From: Todiramphus chloris collaris
Taxonomy: Eukaryota; Chordata; Aves; Coraciiformes; Alcedinidae
Direction of reading: 5' to 3'
Length of the DNA stretch: 64,000 bases
Assembly: GCA_025345505.1 (NCBI GenBank)
Contig: JANVCC010000012.1
Location: 12,427,935 to 12,491,934 of the forward strand
Part shown: positions 49,561 through 61,630 of the stretch, piece after piece
How positions within the stretch are numbered: position 1 is the first letter of the stretch
Layout of the letters: each line of letters starts with the position of its first letter
Notes under the pieces: model-generated
The model's database searches: none
What the model was told of the DNA's origin: nothing
The model's input: the letters and a program-made list of their open reading frames with translations, nothing else
Made by a program: the position numbers and the translations under genes

Positions 49561-50430
49561 ATCAAAACAACCAGCAAGTTGATCAGGCTGCTAAAATGTT
49601 CCAGACAGACTTAGACTGGGAATATAAAGCTGAACTATTTTTAGCTCGGTGGGCTCGTGATACTTCAGGACATCAGGGAAGAGATGCAACATACAGATGG
49701 GCACATGATTGAGGGGTGGATTTAAAGATGGACGCTCTTGCACAGGTTATCCACAACTGTGAAACAAGAGCCACAATCAAACAAGTGAAACGGATAAAAC
49801 CTTTGTGGTATGGGAGACAATGGTCCAAGTAGAAATATGGGCAGGCCTGTCAGATTGATTACATCACACTTCCTCAAACCTGCCAGGGTAAGCACTATGT
49901 GCTTGCAATGGTGGAAGCAACCACCAGATGGCTGGAAACCTACCCTGTACCTCACGCCACTTCCTGGAATATCATCCTGGGCCTTGAGAAGCAGACCCTG
50001 TGGTGACATGGTACTCCAGAAAGAATTGAGTCTGACAATGGGCCTCGTTTCAAAAGCAATCCTATAGACAATTGGACCAAAGAGCATGTTTATTGAGTGG
50101 GTGTATCACATCCCCTATCATGCACCAGCCTCTGGGAAAATTGAACAATACAATAGATTGTTAAAAACTACTTTGAAAGCAATGGGGGGGTCAAACCTTT
50201 AAAAGCTGGGACAAGCATTTAGCTCAAGCCACCTGGTTTGTCAACACCAGAAGATCCATCAATCAAGCTGGTCCTGCTCTGTCAGACGCATTACACACAG
50301 AAGAAGGGGATAAAGTCCCTGTGGTGTATGAAAGAAATGTGATTGTTATAGGGGGAAGCTGGAGAAGATTGTGTTAGGTTCTTATTTTGTTCTTGTAGTG
50401 CAGTGGGCATGGTCACCAGTGACTGCATAA
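49561..50430 (+). pseudogene. ERV integrase relic
   Basis: Integrase inserts viral DNA. In the N-terminal zinc domain the first His position is Arg (49656-49658), the second His is kept (49671-49673), the first Cys is kept (49758-49760) and the second is Arg (49767-49769), so the zinc site is lost. In the catalytic core the D,D(35)E residues are all readable: Asp in I-D-Y-I at 49857-49859, Asp in S-D-N-G at 50034-50036 and Glu in G-K-I-E at 50143-50145. The third lies in another frame, and a stop interrupts at 50004-50006. Similarity fades near 50430. Confidence 0.88.
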
Positions 50431-51461
50431 AATAAAATTCAGAATGTCTATGTTCATGACCACAAATCTTGATCTCAGATGCTTAAAACATTTGTGTATA
50501 TACATATAAACATTTTATGAGTAGATATTGAATAGCAGAATAAATTATCTTGCACAGATCTACACCAAGCAGATCTACAGGATTGCTGCATGTACTCAAG
50601 CTAGCTAATTAAAACCAGTTTAGGTACCTCTGAGATTGCACAATGAAGCCTACTGCTTTCACTGACTGGCTATAAGCCTCTATTTCTCCATGAGCAGAAT
50701 GGAGTTTCATCATTTCTCTAAACAGGAGGGATTAGTAAATGCTGTTGAATGTTAGCTATCTGATGTTGCAGACAGATTACAAGAAAATTCCATGTTCTGC
50801 CCAGTGATATACTTCAGTATGATATAGTACAGATTTTTGGAATTTAAAAAAAAAAAGGATTTTGTAAATACGTCAAGAATCTGAAAATCTATGCTCATTT
50901 TACCTATGTACACTCAATGTATTTCATATATTGTCTCCTCAGTCAGGGCATCCAACAACCATCAATTTTGCTCTTTCATTTTCTGTGACATACTGAAAAT
51001 CCAACCCACTCTTCTATCTCCAGTAACAGTGGTTCAGATCCAAGTGTTACGTCCAGATTTAGAGATTGGTGAAATCAGGTGAAAGGATTCTCCTGAAGAC
51101 CAGAGACATCATTTAAAAATCCCTTAGAGACAGAGAAGACCTAGAACCCATCTCTGTTCCTACGATAACTACTCTGGGTTCTAAAGAGTATCACAAGTTT
51201 TTATGAATGATTTTTATCTGGGAGGGTTTTTTTCTAAAATAAGTTTTTTGGCACATAAGACCAGTGAAAGTCACCATCATCATCTATAACATGGACACTG
51301 ATATCTCCTTTTCTGTACTCAAATATTTTATTTCTGTGGTGGGGGATTAGCTCAGACCACACAGTTTTCTGCACAGCATCTACTTCCCTCCATATGTCAA
51401 TCTGGGAATCTACACACACTTCACAACTCTGGTCCAAACATTTTACATACTTTATTATGAA
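50431..51461. other. AT-rich spacer
   Basis: No gene supported. At 51341-51356 the string GGGGGATTAGCTCAGA matches the start of tRNA-Ala as known, but no cloverleaf follows. Confidence 0.5.
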
Positions 51462-52475
51462 GAGAAACACAGTATCATGTAGGCTGGAAGGGACCTCCAG
51501 AGGCTATCCAGTCCAGTCTCCTACTCAGAACAAGTCCATTTAGAAAAGCTAGCTTAGAGTTTTATCCAGTTAAGTTTCAAGTATCTCCAAGATATCCCAG
51601 AAACCCTTTCAGCACATATATCGGTATTTTGCTAACCTATCATTTGCCTCATTACTGCTGCTACCTTGCACATCTGTTTCCTCTTGTCCTGTTACTGTTC
51701 ACCTCCAAGAAGATGCTTGTCTTCTGTACTTCCTTCTATTAGGTAGCTGAAGAAAACTGTAAGATCTCCTCTAAGCCCTCTCTTCTTGAGACTGATAAAA
51801 CCAGGGTCTCTCAGCCTCTACTCACACATTATGTGTTTGAGGACAAAATGGTTCTGGTGGCCTGCATTGGGTTTACTCCAATACATCAAAGTCTTTCCTT
51901 TACCAAGGTACCCAAAATGTCTCATAGATGCTATATAAAGGGAAAGAATCATCTCCATGGAACTGCTGGCTACAATTCTCCTAGTACAGCCCAGGATGTG
52001 TTTGACTCTCTTTGGTTCAGGGTCACACTATAAGCTCATGATCAGCTTGGATATTTACCTGGGGTTTTTTTTTTTGTCAAAGTTGTCTCCTAGTCTCTGC
52101 CTTGAATTATTTTGTCACAGGTATTGAGCTTTTCTTTTACCATTGTTAATCTTCACAAGCCTTTCAGCTATATATATATGTATATATATTTTTTTTTTCC
52201 TTCTTTTTGAGGTCACTTTAAGTAGCAATGAACGTCTTTCTCCATTTTTATATGCAATCTGTGAGCTGGCTGAGGGTGCATACCATTCTACCATCCAGGT
52301 TGTTAATAAACAGTATTAGTCACAGTACTGATCTGTGAGGATGGACTGCTGATGACAATACGCTTTAAGCCTGACAGTTTAGTCAATTTTGCATACAGTT
52401 ATAGGGATGTATTTCACTGAACTGGCTATATGAATACCAGTGAAGGCCATGTTGAAGGCCTTTTTGATTCTGAGT
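51462..52475 (-). mobile_element. CR1-G: old CR1 LINE, minus strand
   Basis: Read on the minus strand this is CR1 3' UTR and RT C-terminus, strongly diverged. The left edge has the CAGTATCATG...GGCTGGAAGGGACCTCC pattern seen at CR1 3' ends (compare 30323-30346 in CR1-E). Internal landmarks are the CTTGTCCTGTTACTG and CCAGGGTCTCTCAGCC blocks. No frame of useful length survives, and simple repeats have grown in it (T tract near 52068-52077, TA/T tract at about 52168-52198). This suggests an old insertion. Confidence 0.8.
52168..52198. repeat. TA/T-rich microsatellite
   Basis: TATATATATATG, TATATATAT and a T run inside CR1-G. Confidence 0.7.
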
Positions 52476-52844
52476 TTTCAAGAACAGGAGGCAGGGCGTA
52501 TGGAGCAAGAACATGTTGGAACAATCATGACCCTGACAGTCCTTTACTGGATATACATTGTGTGCTGACCAGCTTCAGTGTGGAAAATTAATAGAAAATG
52601 AATATAAGAGTACTTATAATGTTAAATATTTTTCTATCACTAAGTGCACAGAACATCCTGTTCACCTCTATCCTAAATTACTATCAAAGGAAGATTATAT
52701 ATGTGCATACAAATTAAAAATACAAGCCTTATCATGCCACTTGTATCCCAGCAATGATTCAAAGCTAGAATGTATGTTATCTGCCATTAGAAATTTCATC
52801 AGTCAAAAACCCAAAGACAGTTCATCCTCTTTAAAGATATGGAA

Positions 52845-54626
52845 AGTAGGTGGAGCAAGAGACCCCCTTGGATTAACTGTGAGTTTCTGAGTTTGCTCAA
52901 AACCAAAAGAGAAGTGTACCAGAGATGTAAAAGTGGACAAATACCTGTTGAGAACTCCAAGAGCATTGCCAGGGTGTGAAGAGATGCAGTTAGAAAAGCT
53001 AAAATTCATCTTGAATTGAAATTAGCCAGAGCTATAAAAACTACAAGAAAGGGTTCTTCAGGTACGTAAACAAGCAGCAGAAAGAGCAAAAAAAAATTTG
53101 CCCACTCTCAGACAGGAGTGGCAAATTAGACACCAGCAATGCTGAAAAGGCAGAGACTCTCAGCATCTCCTTCACCTCTGCCTTTACAAGCACTGTTGGG
53201 CCCCAGGGCCTTGGGAACAAAAATCCAGGTCACTGCAAACACAGACCCACTGTCAGTGAAGAAAAAGTTGGTATGTGACCTATTACAGGAGCTTTACCTG
53301 TACATATCAATGGGCCCAGACATTATCCACCCAAAGCTGTTAAGAGAGCTAGCTGTCATCATTTGAAGGCCAGTCTCCGTAATTTTTGAGAAATCATGGA
53401 GACTGGGGGATGTCCAAGAACACTAAAAGAAGGATAATGTCCCTTCCATCTTTAAGAAAGCCTTAAAGGAAATTACAGGCCCATCAGGCTTCCCAGTCCC
53501 TGGGAAAGTTATGGAATCCTCCTGGGGACAATCACAAGTCAAATGAAGTACGTGACTGGGAAAGCCAGCATGGATTCACCAAGAGGAAATCATGATTGAC
53601 AAACTTCATCGCCTTCTACAACCTGCTTGGTTGATGTGGAGTGAGTGGTGAACACTGTGTACCTGGGTTACTGCAATACTTTCAGTATGGTCCTGCACAG
53701 CCTCCTCCTAGAGAAACTGATCTGTTACAGTCTAGAAAAGTGGTCCATGTGGTGGGTGGGGAACTGGCTGAAAGGATGCACCCATATGATGATGGTAAAT
53801 AGCTGTTTTTCAAACTGGCAACCTGTCATAAGTAGGGTCCCCCAGAGATCAATATTGTGCCCAAAGTTGTTTAATATCTTCATAAGTGATCAGGATGATA
53901 GGATCAAGTATAACCTGATGAAGTTTATTGGTGATACCAAACTGAGTGGGGAAGTGGACACTTTGGAAGAGAGAGACACACTGCAAGAAGATCTGGATAG
54001 AATAGAACAGTGGGTTTGCAAGATCCTAATGAAGTTCAACAAGGACAAGAGTAAGGCCTTGCACCTCAGAAAACATAATCCAGGAGTGTAGCACAGTCAG
54101 GCATCCACCTGGCTGGAGAGTAGTTCTGTGTAAAGGGACATAAGGATCCTGGTGGACAAGCAGCTGAGTATGAGTGAACAGTGTGCTGCTGCAGCAAAGA
54201 AAGCCAACAGAACACTGAGTTGCATCAACAATAGCATCACCAGCAGAGACAAAGTCATTATCCCACTCTACTCAGTGATGGTTAGAAAAATACCTAGAAT
54301 ATTGTGTTCAGTTTTGGTCTCCACTATACAAAAAAAGATGTGCCTGGAGAAGGTCCAGAGAAGGGCAACGGAGATGATCAGATGACTGGGAAGATGCATC
54401 TGCAGAAAGGCTGAGAGAACTGAGTTTGTTCAGGCTTGAGAAAAGAAGGCTTAGGGGACACCTTAACACCATGTTTCAGTATTTAAAGGGTGGCTACAGA
54501 GAAAATGGAGATTCCCTTTTTACATGAATTCACATGGAAATGACAAGGGGTAATGTGTGCAAGTTGCTCCTGGGAAGGCTCCAATTGGATGTCAGAGGAC
54601 AATTTTTCACATTGAGAAAAATCAAC
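52845..54626 (+). mobile_element. CR1-H: old CR1 LINE without 3' tail, plus strand
   Basis: Covers the endonuclease-RT linker, RT and thumb, and stops before the 3' UTR end. The frame at 53645-54091 carries a degraded V-Y-L-x-Y-x-x-x-F-S-M-V motif, L-F-N-I-F-I-S-D and FIGDTKL in place of FADDTKL. The frame at 54152-54385 carries the DKQLSMSEQCAAAAKKANR region. The sequence ends at about 54626, where CR1-I begins, so its own 3' end is missing. More diverged than CR1-E. Confidence 0.85.
53139..54385 (+). pseudogene. CR1-H reverse transcriptase relic
   Basis: Pieces at 53139-53366 (linker end, with SMGPDIIHPKLLRELA), 53645-54091 (RT core) and 54152-54385 (thumb, with [10 protein letters not shown]) belong to one RT in order. 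The catalytic box is FIGD, so the first catalytic Asp is lost. Frame changes separate the pieces. Confidence 0.82.
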
Positions 54627-55013
54627 CCTGGGGCTGTTTAGCCTAGAAAAGAGAAGACTGAGAGGGGATCTTATTAAAGTTTACAATTACCTGAAGAGTG
54701 GGTGTCAAGTAGAAGGGGCCAGTTTCTTTTTAGTTGTGCCCTGTGATAGGACAAGAGGTAATGGTAGGAAGGTGAAACACTGGAAGTTCCACCTCAGCAT
54801 GAGGAAAAACTTCTTCACTGTGAGAGTGACAGAGCACTGGAATGGGCTGCCCAGGGAGGTTGTGGAGTCTCTTTCTCTAGAAACTTTTAACACTCACCTG
54901 TATTCATTCCTGTGTGGCCTGCCCTAGGTGATCCTATGTTGGCAGAGGGATTGGACTTGATCTCTGGAGGTCCCTTCCAACCCCTACCATTCTTTGATTC
55001 TATGATTCTATGA
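54627..55013 (+). mobile_element. CR1-I: 3'-end CR1 fragment, plus strand
   Basis: About 390 bp from the RT thumb region to the tail. It has the [20 protein letters not shown] block (frame at 54736-54927), the TGGACTTGATCTCTGGAGG block and a tail with ATTCTATG repeats at about 54992-55010. It joins the 3'-truncated CR1-H directly and resembles CR1-D and CR1-E in its 3' end. Confidence 0.88.
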
Positions 55014-55068
55014 CTCATATGCAAGAACTTGCACTTGGCCTTGTTGAACTTCATGAGGTTTACATGGG
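55014..55068 (-). mobile_element. CR1-J: short inverted CR1 RT fragment
   Basis: Minus-strand reading of this roughly 50-bp piece matches the CR1 RT segment following the catalytic box (F-N-K-x-K in CR1-H at about 54030-54060). It lies immediately after the tail of CR1-I and has neither CR1 end. Too short for a firm subfamily call. Confidence 0.6.
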
Positions 55069-58000
55069 CAGTAAATACAGTAAATGGACATTAAATGTAC
55101 TAGACCTCTTTGTATTCCAATTAGGTCTGTTTTGCAAGTGTAAATGAGTGTTCATGTTTCATTTACAACAAGGTAATATGCCAGCAGAAAATGAAAAAGG
55201 AAATAGGACAGAAAAGAAATAAATAACACAGAGAAGAGTTTATCTTAATAGCAGTTCTAGTTCAGGTTAAATCTGTCTTTATGATTGACAGCTTAATAGA
55301 GACAAATGTAAAATATTTTTTAATTGCTTAATATGTATTTTCAATGAAACTTCATTTTCATTTCTAACAAATTAAGTCCCTTCTTTGGACTACTGCAAAC
55401 ATTTCTTTTTCATTATTGTAGCCTGGGTACATCGAAATAGGTCAGTTTATCTCAGTTAAGGAATTTGTTTCAAATACCTTTAGTTTGTTTGATTCTCCAA
55501 AAAAAAAAAAAAAGACAAAATATTTGCACATGAACACAGAATAATTCTGTGAGAAAATTAGTGAATATATTATTTCAAACAAAGTGATTTTTCAGTGGCT
55601 ACATTAATGGTTAGAGAATCTACATAAATAACATTTACAGCTCAGCTGTGCATTGTTTCTCATGGAAACATAAATTCATACTCTACAGTAAAAAAAAGCC
55701 TAGAAACAATTTTGACATGAAGCACTTAAATAGACTGGCTCAAGACAAGAAAGATTGCAATGGCACCAAAAGGGTCTGTGCAGCCTGACATTTTGTCAAG
55801 AACTGTGGGTGTGACAGTCTCAGAAGTATGGACTGTTAAAACCAGCAAAAAGGCCTCCATAACATCACAACAGAACAAATGAAGATTACAGATAAATAGA
55901 ACAATAACCATGATAGAACATTCAAATGCATGTGTTTATGCTCCAGTCTGTCACTGAGAAAACAGAATTTAAAAAGCTTACCCAGCCTCCATGTGTGTGT
56001 AGTTCAAGAGGTATCAGAAACTCTTCAGAAGACCTTTTCACATCATTACATGTGGTATACAGAATGGAGACAAATTAGGCACCTTGTAAAAGATGGTTAG
56101 TGCAAAGCATTAGACAAAAACTAATGGGAAAAGCTTTTACAGCCTTCCAAATGAGCATTGAATAAGATTAGAGTTCTGAAATGCCACTTTCTCAATGGAC
56201 TGGAAACCATTTACATTGATTCTGCATTAGACTGAGAGCATCTAAAAGTTTTTAGTGTTTTGATGACTGTTGGAGAGTTTTAAAGAGAATTGTTTTTTCA
56301 CCCTGACCAATGGGTTGGTCCCTCAAATTCACAACTGCAAATAGTCCTAACTGGTAAATTCAGAACAGAGTTTATGAAAACAATTTGTTCAACTAAACTA
56401 AGGAAAAAAATAAGGAAAAAAACCCCAAACTCAACTAAGGATATAGGTAGAACTTCCATCAAAACCTTAAATTCTCAAAAACTCTGCTTACTTGATGGCC
56501 AAAGACAGGAATGTAACTATCATGAAACACACTTGAAATGTTAAAATTCTACCCTTTTACCTCCAGAGACACACAAAAGTGTCTCAGCCTGAAGAATATT
56601 TGAGCTGTTCTAGGTACTTTTTTTATTTCCTGTTGGAATCAAAAAATTCGAAGGGTGACAGTACAAACCAAAACAGGGATCTTGTGAAATGTTAGGAATT
56701 GATGACAATGCAGAGATACATAGACTTGTCTTAAACAAAGTTCACTTCAGATGAAGTTCATGTACATGCAATGTAATGACATGTCACTTGTTTAAACATT
56801 CAGTAGGTAAACAGCAGAAGTCAGTATGGACCACAGTATTAAATAGTGGTAAATTAATACATGTTTAGAAAAAATAAATGAGGTGCCCTGATGAAAATTC
56901 TTACCTTTGAAGGAAATTAGAAGAAAATTCAGGAATGGCACAGAAGAATGGTCTGGTGTTGGTGGACTTTAGGAAATATGTTACCATAAACTACATCAAA
57001 ATTTAAAGGCATTTTCAAAGAAATGCTGTAAAGCAGCAAGAAGCAAGACTCAGGCATCCAGTTTGCTTCTGTTTCAGAACCTTGAATTCCATGACTTTAG
57101 GAATCTACTGCTTGTATGTACACATTTATAATATCAAGTTCTTAGCTTAGCTATTAATCAGTGTCAGTTTCTACTGAGAAACCCTATCAATGTGTATCAT
57201 GAATCATCATGATCAGACATTATTCTAATGACCCTTAGATATTAACCAAGTTCTAAAGTTATATATATATCGTGTATATATATATGTACTTATATATAGA
57301 TATGCATGGAATGTCAAGCAAATCAATGCTAACTAATTTATACAGTCTAGGAAATTATATCTATCTACCTCAAGCAATCAAAGATTTCTTTAATAATTGC
57401 ACTGGAACCTGTTTTTTAAGCAAGTAGAACTCAGTTGCCAGCAAACATCTTAGATTAAAAGAAATGGCATTTTAAAATTACATGAATGAAAACTAAATGT
57501 AAATTAAAACTACTGTTGTCTAATAGGCAATCAGAAACATAGGAAGATAGGAATTCCCAAGACTATTCAAATAAGTTTGAATCTGTATTTCCAAAGTTTT
57601 TTTGAGTACTATTAAAGTGATAACATGGGACTGATCTTGTGTGTACTCATTAGCAGGAGTCCCAGTGCCTTCAAAGGGAATTCTGCATACGCTGTACCTT
57701 GGAAGATGAGTCTATAGGACATAATGTTTCTTGTCAATTGGATGAGTACAAACTGATTAAAAAACTGACACAAAAATGGTTTTATTTTGATATTATTTGC
57801 TGTTGGGGACTTACCAATCCTAGTAGCCTATGTTGCAAATCTATCTGTGGTGCAACATGTTTTGAGAGTCCTGCATTGATAATTGAACCTAAATATTATT
57901 TAGTGGTATTAAACTTGGCAGCCAATATTATAAGCCTTAGATATTATGTCAGATACATAGTCCCATAGGATGCTTTGAATATTTTCTTTCATATTTAATG

Positions 58001-58678
58001 TGCTGTTAGTATCAATGCTGCAGACAGAAAATTAATAAAAAAACCTAATGAGAATTGGGTGGTTTTAGATAATTCTCTAGTGGCTTTGTTAACTTATAAA
58101 AGCGGTGTTGTGAGGTATTGTGATGACTCAAGGGATCATGAATAAAATACAGTTCCTCTCATGTCTTGGTTTCCCAAACTTTCCATGCTATTAGTGTGTG
58201 AAGTTAGCATGTAATGGCTATTTAACATCCATAAGAATTGAGATATGATCCTGAACCTCTTCCTGAAAGAATGTATCCTCTGAAAGGTAGGGAGATTCTA
58301 GGAATTCAAGGTGTAGTTTGAGCTCTAAATGAACTGGAGTGCTCTGAGGACAAATTCAACTGACAAGCAGCCAGATGTTAAGGCAATTTTTTTTTCCCAG
58401 GCTTTAGGTCAGTTAGACAGCAAGTTTGGTGCTGCAGGATTTTATTATTAATTGATTCAATTCTGATAATGGACAGACTGTCTTTTTATTAAGATCTCAC
58501 ATTTCTGTGACCCCCAATTAGGTATTAGGATGTGTACATTAAAAAGGCAAATAACTATACATGTTGTAGAGACAATGAAAGTTTTCTTTATTCATTTAGA
58601 GGAACTGAAGTTATACATCGGGCTTAAGGCACTTGCCTAACTGTGAAGTCAACAGAATCAATCACACATTTGGAATTT
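55069..58678. other. AT-rich non-coding stretch
   Basis: No gene was recognised. Contains an A15 tract at 55499-55513 and a TA-rich microsatellite at about 57260-57300. The open frame at 57699-57968 (89 codons) has no known motif. Confidence 0.5.
57260..57300. repeat. TA-rich microsatellite
   Basis: TA runs around CGTG and GTACTT. Simple repeat. Confidence 0.75.
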
Positions 58679-58683
58679 AAGCT
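58679..58683. repeat. Target-site duplication, left copy (AAGCT)
   Basis: Identical to 59214-59218; directly flanks the LTR. Confidence 0.75.
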
Positions 58684-58975
58684 TGTAAGAAAACATTTCC
58701 ACAGTTAGGAGCCTGACATCCTAAATGTCTCAAACCTTGTGTGGTGATGAGACAACATTGTGACCTGAGTGGAGGATGAAACAGGCCTGCCTGGACAGGG
58801 AAGGTGTGAAATGCAGAAATGACCCCGCTCCCCCCTGGCAAAAAGGGAGGCCTGCTTCTTCCAGATAAGGAAGTTAAACATAGGAAGAGATAAGTTCTGC
58901 AAAGATTGGACAGTTCACTTTCCTGAGCTGTTTTCTTCATTGCACATGGTAGCCACTCCAGTCATGTCCCTGGTG

Positions 58976-58982
58976 TATAAAA
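58976..58982 (+). promoter_or_regulatory. TATA box of the LTR
   Basis: TATAAAA within the LTR at the place expected for a retroviral core promoter. Activity is not shown by sequence. Confidence 0.55.
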
Positions 58983-59006
58983 AAGAAAGTGGTGTATTGA
59001 CCAGTG

Positions 59007-59112
59007 TGCATCCACCACCAAAGAACACAAGATGTGGACTGGTCCTACAAGATGTCTCTGGATTTGCACCCACCACCTAAGAACTCAGGATCTGGGCCCA
59101 TCCTGTGAGGCA
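59007..59112 (+). repeat. Imperfect tandem duplication inside the LTR
   Basis: TGCATCCACCACCAAAGAAC (59007) and TGCACCCACCACCTAAGAAC (59065) start two diverged copies at 58-bp offset. Confidence 0.8.
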
Positions 59113-59213
59113 CTGGTGGAACCAAGGGTGATTATATCTCACTTTTTTTCCTCTTTCCCCTTTTCTTTCTTCTACTTTTACTAAGTTTTTTGTCTTTAAC
59201 ACACTAGAGATCA

Positions 59214-59218
59214 AAGCT
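59214..59218. repeat. Target-site duplication, right copy (AAGCT)
   Basis: Identical to 58679-58683; directly flanks the LTR. Confidence 0.75.
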
Positions 59219-60479
59219 TTCCGAACTACATATAATGCTTCTCGTTTCCAGTAAAATTAAGAAATTGATCAGCCCTTTGGTATTGTTTCAACCTTAATTT
59301 ACTCCAAGGAAATTTTCAAATCTTGCATGACCCTCTGCATTACCCACATTAGCTCTGCAATTGGGTCATGACACATGGGTTATAGAGAAGAAAATAAATA
59401 ATATGCAAAGGTAAAAAGGAGAAAAATTCAAAGGGCTTTATAGATAAGTGCATTTTCATTTCTATAATGGTGGCCAAGTAAGAATCCATTTGTCCTATCT
59501 ACTGGTACTGCCCTGAGACCTGGTATTAATAATGGACTTAACTTACAACAGTTGCACAGCCTTTGATTATAGCTATGTATGATGATTTGAAAGAAAGTCA
59601 TCATATTATGAACACATTTAATTTTTAAACTCAAACTGTCTAACTGTATTTTGAGGGAATAAGGTAGGAAGTGAAAGAAATAAATATAGGAGGAAACATT
59701 TGCAGGGAACTGAATACTAACAGAAAATAAATAATTTTCTCAATGAAAGAAGTACACAGAATGAAATTCCATATCAGATTAAGCCATTAGACGTTATATC
59801 AGCAATGTCAAAGAAACCACTAGGTTTCTCACAGTGAAGCTTAATAAAGTTTGGTTTTGTTTACATTTCAAGGAACTATTCACAAGATGTTACAGTTCAG
59901 GAAAAGCAAGAAATTATTCCAAAACTAAGATGCTAAATAACACTAAGTGTAGACTACTTCCTAATATATATACCTATTGTTTCCCTGGTGAGTCATAAAT
60001 AGAAAGTAAATTTTACGACTACTATACTAGCAGAATGAACTAGTGTCCAATACTGACATCCCAACTTAGATGATTCAGAATACTTTTTGCTATGGGTTTT
60101 AATAATTAATACCCTATCTTTTTTAATTTTAGCTCTAAATTATATAAAATATCACCAAATCCTTAAGTTTCCTATTAAATAAATTTCTTAGTATATTTTG
60201 CTTTCTGATAATACGTATAAAACTCTAGATCTATTTTGTAGATAGTCAGTGCTTTGCACCTTAGAAAAATAAATGTGTCTTTCTAATGGTTTAGCATATA
60301 AATATTGTCCTATAAAGTGTCAATTCCAAAACACCTTCCTTGATGGAAAAAAATTGAGCCCCTTTCAAAATGACAGTATGACTTTCTTCAAATATGTAAA
60401 TTCATATAACTCTTCTGAAAGTGACTGACAAGCCTGAAGGGAAGGGAAAGACTTTCAGGCAGTTATTCAGGAGACTTGG

Positions 60480-60501
60480 AAAAAAAAAAAAAAAAAAAAA
60501 A
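60480..60501. repeat. poly-A tract (A22)
   Basis: Uninterrupted A run; no upstream retroelement recognised. Confidence 0.8.
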
Positions 60502-61630
60502 GGAAACAGCAGAAACTATAACTCACATGTTTATGAATCATCTGCAGCATGCTGTTCACCTGTTTTATTTATTTTAATTATTAACTCTCAGGAAACAAGC
60601 ATGCCTTAATAGATGCTAAAATTTGATCTAGTATGCTAGCATTAACACTCCTTAATGGAGGAGATTTAAGGCATGATACATTTAAATAATAAATAAAAAT
60701 TAAAGTTCTGTTTCACCATGGAAGGAAGGAGATGAATTGTCTGTTGTGATAAGGTGGTTTGAGAGTGATATCTAGCTTGAAATCTGTTAATCGTTTCAAA
60801 GCAAAATTTAACAACTCCATATGCACTCCATGTGCAGCTTGGAGAGTTAGAAGATAGTCATTAGGCAGGAAATTTATAAAAGCTGGTGAAACCCATTTTA
60901 TTTTCAAAAGATTCATTTTTATGGACTTCTGACACATACTTTAATATTTGGAAAATGGAATGTATTTATATTCTGCTTAGCTTGGTGAACAGGAGAAGGG
61001 GGGATAATGGGACAAGAGACGCTGTTCCAAGATAAGCATTGTACAAATATCCTAGCATCAAATTTCATGGTGTTCCTTAATTTTTTTCATAAATTATAAC
61101 CAAAACAATTAAAAGAAAAAACCCAAAGCAACCCACAAAACTGCTGCCTAGAGATGCATTCTGGAATTACTAATATAACACCAAAACCATAAAGAAAGCA
61201 GAGACAAATATTTTCTCAGAAGTATGTGTAATAAAATGCTAAATTTATTTGCTGTGTCAACATAATATTTGCTTTAAGACTCCATCTCCGAGTTCACACT
61301 TCAGAACAACCAAATTTTGTTAAAAATACTGCAACAGAAATAACATTTAAAAATAACTCCTTAATTAGGAAAAGCACAACAACAAGTGTTGAATAGTAAT
61401 ATTCATAATGTTAACACCTTATTTCTCTATAGCTACCTTATGTGTTTGAAAGGTATTTATAGCCATAAAAACCATTATACAGTATATGTTCTCTCAGTCT
61501 TGATATTCACAGCCAAATTAAGATGGACAAACCATTATGCATTACCCAGTACATATGTGACCTAATTTATTGGGGTTTTCTTATGCAGAAACATAACTAG
61601 ATGTATGACTACTTTTGCACAAATAGAAAA

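Larger units (their letters stand above)
47360..50430 (+). mobile_element. Endogenous retrovirus relic, ERVL-like pol, no LTRs found
   Basis: About 3.1 kb carrying, in order, retroviral aspartic protease, reverse transcriptase, RNase H and integrase, all on the plus strand. The pol order and the YIDD catalytic box fit an ERVL-type (class III, spumavirus-related) element; the assignment to ERVL is from memory of avian copies. No gag is seen upstream, no env downstream, and neither edge shows TG...CA LTR ends or a duplication. At least three frame changes and several in-frame stops interrupt it. The copy is a dead internal fragment. It may be from the same lineage as the solo LTR at 2663-3364, which is also ERVL-like, but that link is inference. 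Confidence 0.9.
58684..59213 (+). mobile_element. Solo LTR with 5-bp target duplication, family unknown
   Basis: This 530-bp block begins TGTAAGAAAACATTTCC and ends ACTAGAGATCA, giving TG...CA ends. AAGCT is repeated immediately outside both ends (58679-58683 and 59214-59218). A TATA box, TATAAAA, lies at 58976-58982 in plus orientation, about 290 bp from the left end as expected of a U3-R boundary. Downstream is an imperfect tandem duplication of about 58-bp period (about 59007-59112), then a pyrimidine-rich tract. No retroviral internal sequence adjoins it. I did not see a clear AATAAA. The structure supports an LTR, but I do not recognise the family. Confidence 0.75.

Noticed and set aside
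57699-57968. 89-codon plus-strand frame
   Set aside because: No motif, no codon bias signal by eye, and AT-rich surroundings; most likely chance.
58575-58650. Possible MIR-like segment (GAGGAACTGAAG, then GGCACTTGCCTAA)
   Set aside because: Too short and diverged to support by eye.
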